Assembly (NCBI RefSeq): GCF_004217615.1
Contig: NZ_SHLD01000001.1
Span: forward strand, 3,472,001-3,536,000
Source: Micromonospora kangleipakensis
GTDB lineage: Bacteria > Actinomycetota > Actinomycetes > Mycobacteriales > Micromonosporaceae
Direction: 5' to 3'
DNA length: 64,000 nucleotides
This document shows, piece by piece, positions 47,599 through 56,979 of the stretch (position 1 is its first letter; each line of letters begins with the position of its first letter). The position numbers and the translations under genes are program-made. The notes under the pieces were generated by a model. That model worked only from the letters and a program-made list of their open reading frames with translations, made no database searches and was not told the DNA's origin.

Positions 47599-48312
47599 TC
47601 AGACCAACTGGAAGCGCCATTCCTCGTTGAAGGGACTGTTCCAGTCGCAGGTGTACTGGACCGCGGCGTAATTGTTAGCAGTGCTGGCGGTGTAGATGGT
47701 CAGGCACTTGAAGCTGTGGCCGTTGCGCAAATGCCACCGGGCCCCTGTGAGGTACACGTCCTCCATGTACCACTCCTCGTTGTAGGGGGAAGAGTAGTCG
47801 CAGGTGTACTGGACCGCGGTGGCATTGTTAGCAGTGCTGGCGGTGTAGATGGTCAGGCACTTGCCGCTGTGGGCGTTCCGCAAATGCCACGCGGTCTGGT
47901 CGCCGTACACGTCCTCTAGGTACCACTCCTCGTTGAAGGGGTAGGAGAAGTCGCAGGTGTACTGGACCGCGTTGGCATTGTTAGCAGTGCTGGCGGTGTA
48001 GATGGTCAGACACTTGTTACTGTGCTGATTGATGATGTGATAAGGACCATACAGATCGCGGGCCGCCAATCCCGTGCGATTGGCGAACTCGTCCCGCTTC
48101 GCAAGCTGGGCGGCGGAGAGGGCCTGCTTCTTGGCTACCGCAGAATTTCTTACTCCCGCAGGACCTGGACGGACGTCGGGCCGCTGCGCCGCAGCCCGTG
48201 CGGAGGCGGTCGTCGCCGTGGAGTCGTCCGCGTTGGCTGGTCCGCCGGTCAGGATCGTTGTGCCGAGGGTTAGTGTCGCTACCACGATTGCAGCGAACTT
48301 GCGAGTGGACAC
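47599..48312 (-). CDS. Secreted ricin-type lectin-like protein with three near-identical repeats
   Basis: 237 aa. A signal peptide (residues 1-29, ending GGPANA-D) and an Ala-rich linker to about residue 85 precede three 51-residue repeats, each with KCLTIYTASTANN..AVQYTC and P(F/Y)NEEW. Three QxW-like repeats fit one beta-trefoil (ricin B) lectin domain. Probably exported, binding glycans; no catalytic domain. DNA repeats have a 153-bp period (for example 47645, 47798, 47951). GTG start. The IS5 element begins 21 nt upstream, so the native promoter is probably displaced. Confidence 0.82.
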   Translation of the reverse strand: MSTRKFAAIVVATLTLGTTILTGGPANADDSTATTASARAAAQRPDVRPGPAGVRNSAVAKKQALSAAQLAKRDEFANRTGLAARDLYGPYHIINQHSNKCLTIYTASTANNANAVQYTCDFSYPFNEEWYLEDVYGDQTAWHLRNAHSGKCLTIYTASTANNATAVQYTCDYSSPYNEEWYMEDVYLTGARWHLRNGHSFKCLTIYTASTANNYAAVQYTCDWNSPFNEEWRFQLV

Positions 48313-48333
48313 AAGCGTGCTCCATCGTTGCTA

Positions 48334-49221
48334 AGGGATGTCTCGTAACCCCGGTGTCTGTCTGCTGAGGACGACCGGTCAAGATGCCTGGGTGCAGGTG
48401 ATCACCGCAGCCCACACTGAGTGGATCTTTCCGTTCACGGGGCTGCAGCCCGCCCAGTTCCGCAAGCTGGTCCGCCTGGTCGCCGAGCGTGGCGGTGACG
48501 CCATCGCCGACGGCCGGCCGGGCCGGCAGTGGGCCCTGGACCTCGCCGACCGGGTGCTGCTGGTGGCCACGTACTGGCGCACGAACCTGACCATGCGCCA
48601 GATCGGCCCGCTGTTCGGGGTGTCCCACTCCGCAGCGCACCGGGTCATCGACACCCTCGGCCCGCTGCTGGCCCTCGCGCCGGTGCGCCGGCGGCCGGTC
48701 GACCAGATCGCCATCGTCGACGGCACCCTGATCCCCACCCGCGATCACCGCCTGGCCGCCCGGAGCAAGAACTACCGGTACTCGACGAACCTGCAGGTCG
48801 CCATCGACGCCAGCACCCGCCTGGTCATCGCCGTCGGCGACCCGCAGCCCGGCAACCGCAACGACACGATCGTCTACCGCACCAGCGGCATCGACCAGAA
48901 GCTGGACGGGCGGCCAGTCATGGCCGACGGCGGCTACCGCGGCAACCCAGAGGTGATCATCCCGTACCGCAAGCCCGCCGACGGCAGCGACCTGCCGGAC
49001 TGGAAGGAAGACCTCAACGTCGAGCACCGGAGGGTCCGCGCCGGGGTCGAACACGCCCTGGCCAGGATGAAGTGCTTCAAGATCCTGCGCGACTACCGCC
49101 GCGCCGCCCACACATTGACCGACGCCGCTTCCGGCATCGCCAACCTCCACAACATCATCCTGGCCGGCTGACCGCCGACCCGGCCCCGGGCAGCGCCTCC
49201 ACCCAGTTACGAGACGTCCCT
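48334..49221 (+). mobile_element. IS5-family insertion sequence
   Basis: Ends AGGGATGTCTCGTAAC and, inverted, AGGGACGTCTCGTAAC, flanked by TA on both sides (48332-48333, 49222-49223). Length 888 bp, one transposase gene. An internally deleted relative follows at 49319. Confidence 0.85.
48338..49171 (+). CDS. IS5-family transposase
   Basis: 277 aa. WIFPFTGLQPAQFRKLVRLV at the N-terminus. DQIAIVDGTLIPTRDHRLAA has the first Asp, VMADGGYRGNPEVIIPYRKP the second Asp, and VRAGVEHALARMKCFKILRD the catalytic Glu. The ATG at 48338 lies in the inverted repeat; GTG 48392 (VQVITAAHTEW) is an alternative. Apparently intact. Confidence 0.88.
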   Translation: MSRNPGVCLLRTTGQDAWVQVITAAHTEWIFPFTGLQPAQFRKLVRLVAERGGDAIADGRPGRQWALDLADRVLLVATYWRTNLTMRQIGPLFGVSHSAAHRVIDTLGPLLALAPVRRRPVDQIAIVDGTLIPTRDHRLAARSKNYRYSTNLQVAIDASTRLVIAVGDPQPGNRNDTIVYRTSGIDQKLDGRPVMADGGYRGNPEVIIPYRKPADGSDLPDWKEDLNVEHRRVRAGVEHALARMKCFKILRDYRRAAHTLTDAASGIANLHNIILAG

Positions 49222-49318
49222 TAGTGCGGCAAGGAAAACCGGGTGCCGCATCGTCCCCGTTAGCCGGCTGCGGGCAGCGTACATCGAAAGCTATTTTGCT
49301 TCTCTGTCCACTTCCTGA

Positions 49319-49614
49319 CTAAGGGACGTCTCGTAACCCCGGTGTCTGTTTATTGAGGACGATCATCGAGGATGCCTGGGTGCAGGTGATCTCCGCAGCG
49401 CGCGCCGAGTGGATCTTCCCGTTCGCGGGGTTGCAACCCGCTCAGCTCCGCAAGCTGGTCCGCCTGGTCGCCGAGCGAGGCGGGGACACGATCGCTGACG
49501 GTCGGCCGGGCCGGCAGCTTCCGGCATCGCCCATCTCCACAACATCGTCCTCGCCGGGTGAGCGCCAACCCGGTCACGGGCAACGCCTTCACCGAGTTGC
49601 GAGACGTCCCTTAG
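49319..49614 (+). mobile_element. Internally deleted IS5 derivative (MITE-like)
   Basis: 296 bp. The first 195 or so bp parallel the left part of the IS5 at 48331 (to GGGCCGGCAG). The rest matches its last 95 bp (from CTTCCGGCATCGCC), so about 600 bp of transposase gene is missing. Both terminal repeats (AGGGACGTCTCGTAAC and inverted GTTGCGAGACGTCCCT) are kept. Differences from the neighbour show it derives from a related element, not from this copy. Confidence 0.88.
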
Positions 49615-49702
49615 GAGCAACGCCGTTCAGTTAGTCCGTTGAGTGAGCTGTCATGCCACTCCCCTCGTAGCGTGGAGGCCAGAGCTTGAGGGATAGAGGT
49701 TC

Positions 49703-50002
49703 ATGGCTGAGACGAGACGCCAGTTCGATCCGGAGTTCCGGGCGGGCGCGGTGCGCATCGTGCGGGAGACCGGGAAGTCGATCGCGCAGGTCGCGCGTGA
49801 CCTGGGGATCAACGACGGCACCCTTGCCAACTGGGTGAAGAAGGACCGCGAGACTCGCGGTGAGGCCGCTGCCGGGCAGTTGTCGGAGGACGAGCGGGCG
49901 GAGCTGGCCCGGCTGCGGCGGGAGAACGCGGAGCTGGCGATGGAGCGTGATGTCCTCAAGCGATCCGTGGTCCTGTGGGTCAAGGAAGCGACGGGCCGGT
50001 GA
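49703..50002 (+). CDS. IS3 transposase OrfA (HTH subunit)
   Basis: 99 aa. [20 protein letters not shown], then [20 protein letters not shown] is the helix-turn-helix. A leucine-zipper coiled coil follows ([20 protein letters not shown]). ATG start. The stop overlaps the orfB GTG (GTGA). In IS3 elements a -1 frameshift normally fuses A and B into the active transposase. Confidence 0.92.
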   Translation: MAETRRQFDPEFRAGAVRIVRETGKSIAQVARDLGINDGTLANWVKKDRETRGEAAAGQLSEDERAELARLRRENAELAMERDVLKRSVVLWVKEATGR

Positions 50003-50889
50003 GCGTGGCCGGGTTCATCGCTTCCCAGAGGACCGAGCATGACGTGCCGCACGCGATCGCCTGCCGGGCCCTCGGAGTGTCCGAGTCGTGGTTCTACAAA
50101 TGGCGCGACCGGCCGCCAACGCCCCGCGATGATCGGCGTGCCCGGCTGGCAGCCGCGGTCACGAAGGTCTTCGACGACTCGGGCGGCACCTACGGCAGCC
50201 CGCGCATCGGGATCGAGCTGCGCGAGCAGGGCTGGCAGGTCTCCGACAACACGATCGCGCAGCTCATGGCCGAGTTCGGCCTGGCCGCCCGTATCAAGCG
50301 CCGCCGGCGCAGCCTGACCCGCCAGGGCAAACGTCCGGCCGCACCGGACCTGGTCAAGCGGGTGTTCACCGCGCCGGCGCCGGATGTCGCCTGGTGCGGC
50401 GACATGACCGAGATCCGCACCGACGAGGGCAAGCTCTATCTGGCCACTGTCATCGACCTGTACTCGCGCCGGATCCTCGGCTACGCGATGGGCGCCCACC
50501 ACGACGCCGGGCTGGTCGTCGCAGCGCTGAACATGGCCGCCGTCACCCGCGGCGGCCGCGTGGAAGGGGTGATCTTTCACAGCGACAGGGGCAGCGAGTA
50601 CACCTCGGCCGACTTTGCCCGGGCCTGCGCCCGATGGAAGGTACGCCAGTCGATGGGCCGGGTCGGGTCCTGCTTCGACAACGCCGTCGCCGAGGCCACC
50701 TTCTCCACCATCAAGGTCGAGTACGTCCACCGCCGCCACTTCCGCACCCGCACCGAAGCCCGCCTGAAGATCGCCACCTGGATCACCGACTTCTACAACC
50801 AGCGCCGCCGGCACTCCGTCTGCGACTGGCGCTCACCCATCGACTACGAACGATCAGAGACCCGCGCCCTGGAGGCCCAGGCCGCATAA
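49999..50889 (+). CDS. IS3 transposase OrfB (DDE subunit)
   Basis: About 296 aa. [20 protein letters not shown] at the N-terminus; integrase core with Asp in [16 protein letters not shown], Asp in [20 protein letters not shown] and Glu in [19 protein letters not shown]; ends [19 protein letters not shown] 49999 overlaps the orfA stop; the frame also allows fusion by slippage upstream. Apparently intact. Confidence 0.92.
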   Translation: MSVAGFIASQRTEHDVPHAIACRALGVSESWFYKWRDRPPTPRDDRRARLAAAVTKVFDDSGGTYGSPRIGIELREQGWQVSDNTIAQLMAEFGLAARIKRRRRSLTRQGKRPAAPDLVKRVFTAPAPDVAWCGDMTEIRTDEGKLYLATVIDLYSRRILGYAMGAHHDAGLVVAALNMAAVTRGGRVEGVIFHSDRGSEYTSADFARACARWKVRQSMGRVGSCFDNAVAEATFSTIKVEYVHRRHFRTRTEARLKIATWITDFYNQRRRHSVCDWRSPIDYERSETRALEAQAA

Positions 50890-50921
50890 CGGAGCCCTCC
50901 ACGATTCCAGGGGATTGACAG

Positions 50922-52343
50922 TCAAGGTTCGGCGGTGAGGATGTCGATGTTGATGGTGGCGGGGTAGCTGGTGCGGTCGATGTGCGGGCCGCGGGCTTGG
51001 TATTTCGAGTTCGGGCGTTTGACGGTGCGGGCCTTGGTGCGCACTCGCCGTGGGGGTTGGAGGTTGGCCAGGACGTGGCGGCCGATGACGCCGACGAGGT
51101 CGATGACGGTGTCGGTGATGACGCCGGCGGCGTGGACGACTTGGTCGCGGGCGGCGTGTAGGGCGGCGATGAAGCTCGCCCGATCGGGGTCGACGCCGGG
51201 CTGGCTGTCGGTGGCGTTGACCATGGCGGTGCGCAGCAGCTGGTAGGTGATCAGGAGGGCGTGGACTTCCTGGTCGACGCCGGCTGGGGTCCGGGCGCGG
51301 AGGACCCGGCCACCGAGGATCGAGGATTTGAGTTCGAGGTAGGCGGTCTCGATCTCCCACCGCTGGTGTAGAGGGTGACCAGTTCGGTGGCCGGCCAGCG
51401 GCGGGGTTCGAGCAAGGTCGTGACGAGTCGGTAGGAGCCGGTGCGGCGGTCGGCGCTGGTGGTGATGCTGATCTGCGCATCGATGACCCGGACCCGGACA
51501 CCGCCGAGCAGGGACAGGTATGAGCCGTCGTTCAGGCGGGGGATGATCGGCAGTCTTCGGCTGGTCTTGCATCGGATGAGCAGAGCGGCGCCTGTCGTGG
51601 CGAGCTTGCCGATCAGGTCGGCGGCGGCGAAGTTGCGGTCGGCCAGCAGCAGCATCCCCGGCCGCAGGCTGCGGGCCAGCAGACCGGCGTGGCTGATCTC
51701 GCCGGCTGATCGGGTCGAACACGGCGTCGATCAGGCTCCGGGTGCCGCAGGCGACGAGGGTGCTCAGCCGCATCATCGGGTAGCCGGACCCGCCATGCAG
51801 ACCACGCTGGCGGACATACTCGGCGAGGTTGGCCGGGCTGTCCGCCACGGTCATCGTGGTGCCATCAACCGCGACCAGCAGCAACCCACGCCACCACACC
51901 GCCGTGCTCGCGGTTGCGGCCGGGCCGCGCAGCAGGTCGAACAACGCCCGCAACGGCGCCACGCCGAGTCGCTGCCGGGCCTGACGCAGCGCGCTGGCCG
52001 TCGGCACTACATCAGCCAGGCCGCCCAGACCAGCGGTCAGCCGTTGCCACACCTGCACATAGCCGAGTTCGGCGAACAGGCACCCGGCGAGCAGGAGGTA
52101 GACCACGACCCGCGCCGGCAGCAGCCTGATCCGGCGTTGCACCGCCGCGGTGCGGGCGAGAGCGTCGTCGACCATCTCGAAGGGCACAAGCCGGGTCAGC
52201 TCGCCGAGATGACCCGGCGCGAACCGGCCCGCCGCGACCGTCACCGTGCGCGTTATGGCAATCTGTCCAGACAGCGGAGCTCCTGGTATTGAGGATGTCT
52301 TGGAGTGACAGCCCTCTATACCGGAGCTCCGCTGCTCCTCCAC
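50922..52343 (-). pseudogene. IS4-family transposase with two compensating frameshifts
   Basis: One open frame of 473 codons, but residues about 212-327 are out of frame. The N-terminal part (FAPGHLGELTRLVPFEMVDD, VAVDGTTMTVADSPAN) and the C-terminal part (WEIETAYLELKSSILGGRVL) are IS4-like. Between them the conserved sequence MLLLADRNFAAADLIGKLAT, then TELVTLY, is in another frame (51251-51655). An extra base near 51705 and a missing base near 51368 account for it. The catalytic Asp of LLADRNF is lost from the translated product, so the protein is not expected to work. Confidence 0.85.
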
Positions 52344-52471
52344 TCACCGACACGCCTTGACAGCCAGCCAACCCGCCTAACTGAACGGCGTTGCCCTTAG
52401 GAGGGGTCGGCCTGGGACGAGTGGGCGCCTGGCCCGAACTACGGGGCGGCGTCGGTCTCGTCATGCGGCGG

Positions 52472-52783
52472 TCAGTGCTGCACATCCCCGCACGCCCGGC
52501 ACGTCCACGTCCGGTGCACCCCGTCGGGCGCGCAGCTGCACGCCCAGGTGCCGAGTAAGACCTGGCCCGACCCGAGCGGGTGCGCCGGCGCGCCGGCGCA
52601 CGTGCGCGGGGCCACCTCCACCGTCGTCAACTCCTTGCCGACGAGCGCCCCCAGGTGCGCCGCCCGCAGGCGGTGCGGGCACGCCGGCACCAGCTCGTCG
52701 CGGGGACGGACCTCGCTGTGCTCGGGGCAGTAGTACGCGCCCACGCGCACCAGCCACCTGCTCCAGTCCACCGCCTCGCGCAT
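52472..52783 (-). CDS. Cys/His-rich hypothetical protein
   Basis: 103 aa. DWSRWLVRVGAYYCPEHSEV and VPACPHRLRAAHLGALVGKE, then ACSCAPDGVHRTWTCRACGD: eight or so Cys/His residues could bind zinc. No family recognised. It is divergent from the holin-like gene 95 nt away, and both may be prophage remnants. From 52403 to 52471 there is nothing recognisable. Confidence 0.5.
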   Translation of the reverse strand: MREAVDWSRWLVRVGAYYCPEHSEVRPRDELVPACPHRLRAAHLGALVGKELTTVEVAPRTCAGAPAHPLGSGQVLLGTWACSCAPDGVHRTWTCRACGDVQH

Positions 52784-52877
52784 GCCGGCGATCGTACGCC
52801 GGCCCTCATTCGGCCGGCTCGATTGCAAGTTTCGGCCGGTTTCCTTGCATTCCAAGATCATCCCTCGAGGAAGGGTC

Positions 52878-53297
52878 ATGACCGAGCCCGCCACCTACGA
52901 CACCCGGCCCACCATCTTCGGCCGGGAGCCGGCCGTGCTGATCAGCGCCGTCACCAGCGTCCTGGCGCTGCTCGTCGCCTTCGGCCTGGACTTCCTGTCG
53001 GCCCAGCAGGCCGGCGCCGTCGAGGCGGTCCTCGCCGCGGCGGCCACCTGCTGGATCGCCGCCAAGGTCCGCCCGATGGCGCCGACCCTGTTCACCGGTC
53101 TGATCACCGCCGGCGCGAGCCTCGCCGCCGCGTACGGCTTCGCGCTCAGCCAGGCCCAGGTCGGCTCCATCACCGCCGCCTCGGTCGCCCTGATGACCGC
53201 CCTGGTGATCCGCCCGCAGTCCACGCCGGCCACCAACCCGCGGCCCATCGACGGCACGCCGCCGGCCGCCGAGACCGCGCCGCCGGCCCTCGACTGA
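52878..53297 (+). CDS. Holin-like small membrane protein
   Basis: 139 aa with three hydrophobic stretches: AVLISAVTSVLALLVAFGLD (residues 18-37), AVEAVLAAAATCWIAAK and LFTGLITAGASLAAAYGFAL. A Pro/Ala-rich tail follows. The motif GREPAVLISAV...FGLD.L...Q.GAV..VLAA resembles holin-like proteins in actinophage lysis or tail cassettes. No endolysin is next to it. ATG with GAGGAAGGG upstream. A strong terminator follows. Probably a prophage remnant; function inferred. Confidence 0.6.
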   Translation: MTEPATYDTRPTIFGREPAVLISAVTSVLALLVAFGLDFLSAQQAGAVEAVLAAAATCWIAAKVRPMAPTLFTGLITAGASLAAAYGFALSQAQVGSITAASVALMTALVIRPQSTPATNPRPIDGTPPAAETAPPALD

Positions 53298-53390
53298 GCA
53301 CGATCAAGCTCAGGGCAGCCCTGCGCTACCCGCTCCCCGCGCCGTAGGGCGTCGAGGGACAAGGCGAACAACGCGTCACGCAGGACCACA

Positions 53391-53432
53391 GCGCCCCGCC
53401 TCCTCCGGTTACCGCCGGGGGAGGCGGGGCGC
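53391..53432 (+). terminator. Terminator after holin-like gene
   Basis: 13-bp perfect stem GCGCCCCGCCTCC (53391-53403) with its complement (53420-53432), followed by TTCTTCGT. Confidence 0.85.
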
Positions 53433-53482
53433 TTCTTCGTGTCTACCGGCCGCCGCGGCGCGCGCCCGGGTGGCGGCCGAGT

Positions 53483-54595
53483 TCAGCTCAGAGGGATTCT
53501 GCGAGACCAGTTGAGGCGGATGGCCGCGTGATTAGATATCAAGCTTGCGACATTGACGGTGACAACAGCCCAGCTAAGTACACTGATGCTCGTTGGAAAG
53601 TCGTTATGCAACAGGAGTGCCACGGCCACCGCTGCCGTTCCATTTTGCTGAGCAAAGACCACGGCCAGCCGATCCGTGCGTGGCAGTCTGCGTATGACAA
53701 GTTGGCTAGCGAGAGCGTGCGCTGTAAACGCTAGAAGTCCGAGAAGAACGCCATGAAAGACACCCGAGCGAAGGTCAAGCAAGAATCCTAGGCCAAGGCA
53801 GGCCAAGGCTGAACCCGAACGGGTAAGCCACGACAACCATCGAGGGTTGAGACCCGCAGGTCGCGCGAACAACCCGACCAGGGCCAACGCTGTCGAGCCT
53901 ATGAAGATAGAACCAAGGACGGCAAATGCGACGACCCATATCCCCAGGTTCGAAATCCTTGTGCCGAATCCATTTGCGACTCGTGGCCTGCGTCGGGAGC
54001 GGCCCGGGTCTCGACGCAGGCGCATAACACTGTATGTGAGTGCGATTCGGTATATGAGCCAGACTGCCGCAGCAAACGACAAGGCAATGCTAACCGTGCG
54101 TGCTATCTCCACCAATCCGACATGACCGCTAAGCGCTTTCGTCAAGCCTGACGGCCGAAGAATTGCAATGAGCCCAAGCAGCATCACGACAACTGTAGTG
54201 TCGTCAAATGCTGCCCATGCACGCATCAATGCTTTCGATTGCGGGGATGCCTCTGACCCCTCCATGAACTCACCTACGCTCATGGGATCGATTTGTGAGA
54301 CCCCCAAGGCGATCAAGAACCAGATGGGATCGCGGAAAATCAGCGACATTGCGCCGCCAATGATCGCAATCTTGAGCAGAACACCAATAGAGATCGATTG
54401 CAGTATGGTCTTCTTGTTGCGGGCCAGCTCCCTGACGTCAAGGCCAAAAGTGTTTGCGTATGGCTCCACCGCAAGGGCGAATGTGGTAAGGACTAGGAAC
54501 ACTGGCGCGACGGTGGTCGGCACAACGTCGAGGGCTTGACCAACCACTAGACCAACCACCATCAAGATCACTGACCAGGCAGCAGCAGCTCTCAT
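53483..54595 (-). CDS. Cation:proton antiporter-like membrane protein
   Basis: 370 aa with about 12 helices. QSISIGVLLKIAIIGGAMSL, then SQIDPMSVGEFMEGSE and WAAFDDTTVVVMLLGLIAIL place two Asp residues in membrane-embedded unwound regions, as in CPA-type exchangers. AVVFAQQNGTAAVAVALLLH near the C-terminus is also exchanger-like. Probably exports Na+ or K+ in exchange for H+. Base composition is noticeably less GC-rich than its neighbours and contains many ATA, AGA-like and TTG codons, indicating foreign origin. ATG 54595 has GAGAGG upstream. Confidence 0.75.
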   Translation of the reverse strand: MRAAAAWSVILMVVGLVVGQALDVVPTTVAPVFLVLTTFALAVEPYANTFGLDVRELARNKKTILQSISIGVLLKIAIIGGAMSLIFRDPIWFLIALGVSQIDPMSVGEFMEGSEASPQSKALMRAWAAFDDTTVVVMLLGLIAILRPSGLTKALSGHVGLVEIARTVSIALSFAAAVWLIYRIALTYSVMRLRRDPGRSRRRPRVANGFGTRISNLGIWVVAFAVLGSIFIGSTALALVGLFARPAGLNPRWLSWLTRSGSALACLGLGFLLDLRSGVFHGVLLGLLAFTAHALASQLVIRRLPRTDRLAVVFAQQNGTAAVAVALLLHNDFPTSISVLSWAVVTVNVASLISNHAAIRLNWSRRIPLS

Positions 54596-54728
54596 TCCGG
54601 ACCCTCTCAGCCCCCGGATGCATCCCCGCTGCACAGTAAGGGACCCAGGCAATTGCACAGCGCCACGAGGGTCGCGCTCGTACTCCTGTCCACCTCGCGC
54701 CGTGTCCATTCAGGAACTGTGACTGATC

Positions 54729-54860
54729 AGGCGGTTTGTGGCGGCATCCAGGGGTCTCCGGCGGGCGCGTCGCGGAGGGAGTCGAGTGGGTGGATGCCGT
54801 GGCTGCGGGCGGTGGCGAGGTAGGAGCGGACGAGGCAGTAGCGGGCGACCTCTGGCCGAC
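54729..54860 (-). pseudogene. IS66-family transposase, C-terminal fragment
   Basis: The minus strand ends VARYCLVRSYLATARSHGIH, then PLDSLRDAPAGDPWMPP, like the tail of IS66-type TnpC proteins (RSYLSTA..HG...LDAL...F.G.PW.P). The rest is absent. Confidence 0.6.
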
Positions 54861-54871
54861 TGCGCCCTACC

Positions 54872-55803
54872 CTGTCGGGCTCGAAAATTGAGTTTCGGCT
54901 ACGCCGCCTGCGAATACTCGCTGATCAAGCCACCGAGGATTGGGCGTCGCTGGACCCGGGCGGCGTTCAGGTCTGCGACCTGTGGCGGCGGGATCGGTGG
55001 CTGCTGGGTGGCTGCTGGTCCAGCGAACGATGTGGGCGGTGGCCGTTGTAGTGAGCCACGTACTCGTCGAGGACCGCCGCCAGATGGCGCTCGCCGACGA
55101 TGAGCATCCGGTCGGTGCATTCGCGGCGTATTGTGCCCACCCACCGCTCGGCGAACGCATTGGCCCGGGGCGCCTGTGGCGGGGTCTTGATCACCTGGAT
55201 GCCCGCGGCGGTGAACACCGCGTCGAAGACGGCCGTAAATTTCGTATCGCGGTCGTGCAGCAGGAACCGCAGCCCCGCTGCGCGCTGGCCGAGGTCCATC
55301 AGCGGATTCCGTGCCTGCTGGGCCACCCAGGCACCGGTTGGGTGGGCGGTCACCCCAACCACGTGGACTTGGCGGCTGGCGATCTCTACGAAGAACAGAA
55401 CGTAGATCCGCCGGAGGAACACGGTATCGACGGTGAAGAAATCACAGGCCAGGATCGTGTGGGCCTGGGTAGAGAGGAACTGCTTCCAGGTGGGTCCGGA
55501 CCGTCGGGGTGCCGGGTCGACCCCGGCCTGATTGAGGATCTTCCACACCGTGCTGGCCGCCACCCGGTAGCCCAAGCCGACCAGCTCACCCTGAATCCGG
55601 CGGTGCCCCCACGAAGGATTCTCCGCCGCGAGTCGCAACGCCAGGTCGCGGACCTGTGCGTTGACCGGTGGCCGGCCCGGCCGGGCATGCGGGTACGTCC
55701 ATCGTCGGGCGATCAGTTCACGGTGCCACCGCAACAGGGTCGCCGGGGTGACGAAGAACGCCGACCAGCGAGGGCGGGGCAGCAGCCGCGACAGCACCGT
55801 GTG
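54872..55803 (-). pseudogene. rve-type transposase, family 2 copy A
   Basis: Minus-strand frame from [20 protein letters not shown] through the catalytic Asp ([11 protein letters not shown]), Asp ([12 protein letters not shown]) and Glu ([14 protein letters not shown]). After [14 protein letters not shown] a one-base shift near 55000 moves the proper end ([16 protein letters not shown], then LISEYSQAA) into another frame. The N-terminal 65 or so residues are missing where copy B abuts. Confidence 0.85.
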
Positions 55804-55822
55804 GGGCTCGTAAAGCCGATTC

Positions 55823-56905
55823 GGCTACGCTGCCTGCGAATACTCGTTGATCAATCCGCCTAGGATCGGCCGCCGCTGTATCCGGGCGGCGTTCACGTCC
55901 ACGACGTGCGGCGTAGGTTTCGGTGGCTGCTGGCCGAGGGATCGATGTGGGCGGTGGCTGTTGTAGTGGGTCGTGTACTCGGCGAGGACGGCCGCGAGGT
56001 GGCGCTCGCCGACGATGAGCATCCGGTCGGTGCACTCCCGGCGTACGGTGCCAACCCATCGTTCGGCGAACGCGTTCGCCTGGGGTGCCTGCGGCGGGTC
56101 TTGATCACGTCGATGCCTGCGGCGGCGAACACGGCGTCGAAGGTGTTCGTGAACTTCTTGTCGCGATCGCGGAGCAGGAACCGCAGCCCCGCCGCGCGTT
56201 GGTCGAGGTCCATCAGTAGATTCCGTGCTTGCTGCGTCACCCAGGCGCCGGTTGGATGCGCGGTCACCCCCACCACGTGGACTTGGCGGGTGGCGATCTC
56301 GACGAAGAACAGCACGTAGATCCGCTTGAGCAACACCGTGTCGACGGTGAAGAAGTCACAGGCCAGGATCGTGCCGGCCTGGGCGGTCAGGAACTGCCGC
56401 CAGGTCGGTCCGGGCCGCCGGGGTGTCGGGTCGAGTCCGGCGTTGTGCAGGATCTTCCACACCGTGCTGGCCGCGACCGGGTAGCCCAGGCCGAGCAGTT
56501 CACCCTGTATCCGGCGGTGGCCCCACGACGGGTTCTCCGCCGCGAGTCGCAGCACCAGGTCGCGGACCTGTGTGTTGACCGGTGGCCGGCCCGGCCGGGC
56601 ATGCGGGTACGTCCAGCGCCGGGCGATCACTTCACGGTGCCACCGCAACAGCGTGGCCGGGGTGACGAAGAACGCCGACCACCGCGGCCGGGGCAGCAGC
56701 CGCGACAGCACCGCCAGCACCACCCGGTCGGCCGGCTCGAGATTAGAGCGGTGCACCTGGCGACACAGCACCGCCACCTGATGGCGGAGCACCAGGATCT
56801 CCACATCCTTGGCCCCACCGTCGCGGGCGATCTGGGTCAGCATCTGCAGGACCTGGCGAAGAAGCAGGTACACCAACGACGCGCTCATGGCCACGAGCAT
56901 GACGG
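55823..56905 (-). pseudogene. rve-type transposase, family 2 copy B
   Basis: Nearly complete: [40 protein letters not shown], catalytic Asp ([11 protein letters not shown]) and Asp (RDRDKKFTNTFD). A single base is missing near 56094 within IKTPPQAP, so the Glu region ([20 protein letters not shown]) and the C-terminus (GGLINEYSQAA) are in another frame. Very close relative of copy A and more distant from copy C at 60767. Confidence 0.85.
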
Positions 56906-56979
56906 CTGCGCAGGGCTCGAGCTCGCACAGAACCGCACTTCAGACAGCCGAACCGAGTATTCGAGCCGCACAGGGTCCA

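Larger units (their letters stand above)
49649..50920 (+). mobile_element. IS3-family insertion sequence
   Basis: 1272 bp, imperfect inverted repeats beginning TGTCA (49649) and ending TGACA (50920), with a shared CCCCT...CGTGGAGG core inside. It carries overlapping orfA and orfB. No 3-bp target duplication is seen. Confidence 0.85.
49617..52394 (-). mobile_element. IS4-family element carrying a nested IS3
   Basis: Terminal inverted repeat GCAACGCCGTTCAGTTAG at 49617-49634 and its complement at 52377-52394. An 8-bp duplication CCTTAGGA lies on both sides (49609-49616 and 52395-52402). The IS3 at 49649-50920 sits just inside the left end. The left duplication overlaps the right tip of the IS5 derivative, so the IS4 arrived after it. 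Confidence 0.88.

Noticed and set aside
47599..48312. CRISPR-like repeat array in the 153-bp repeats
   Set aside because: The repeats are coding, in frame, and encode lectin modules; there are no short spacers. No CRISPR array was seen elsewhere in the window.
52472..53297. A functional prophage lysis cassette
   Set aside because: Only a holin-like protein and a small Cys-rich protein are present; there is no endolysin, tail or packaging gene nearby.
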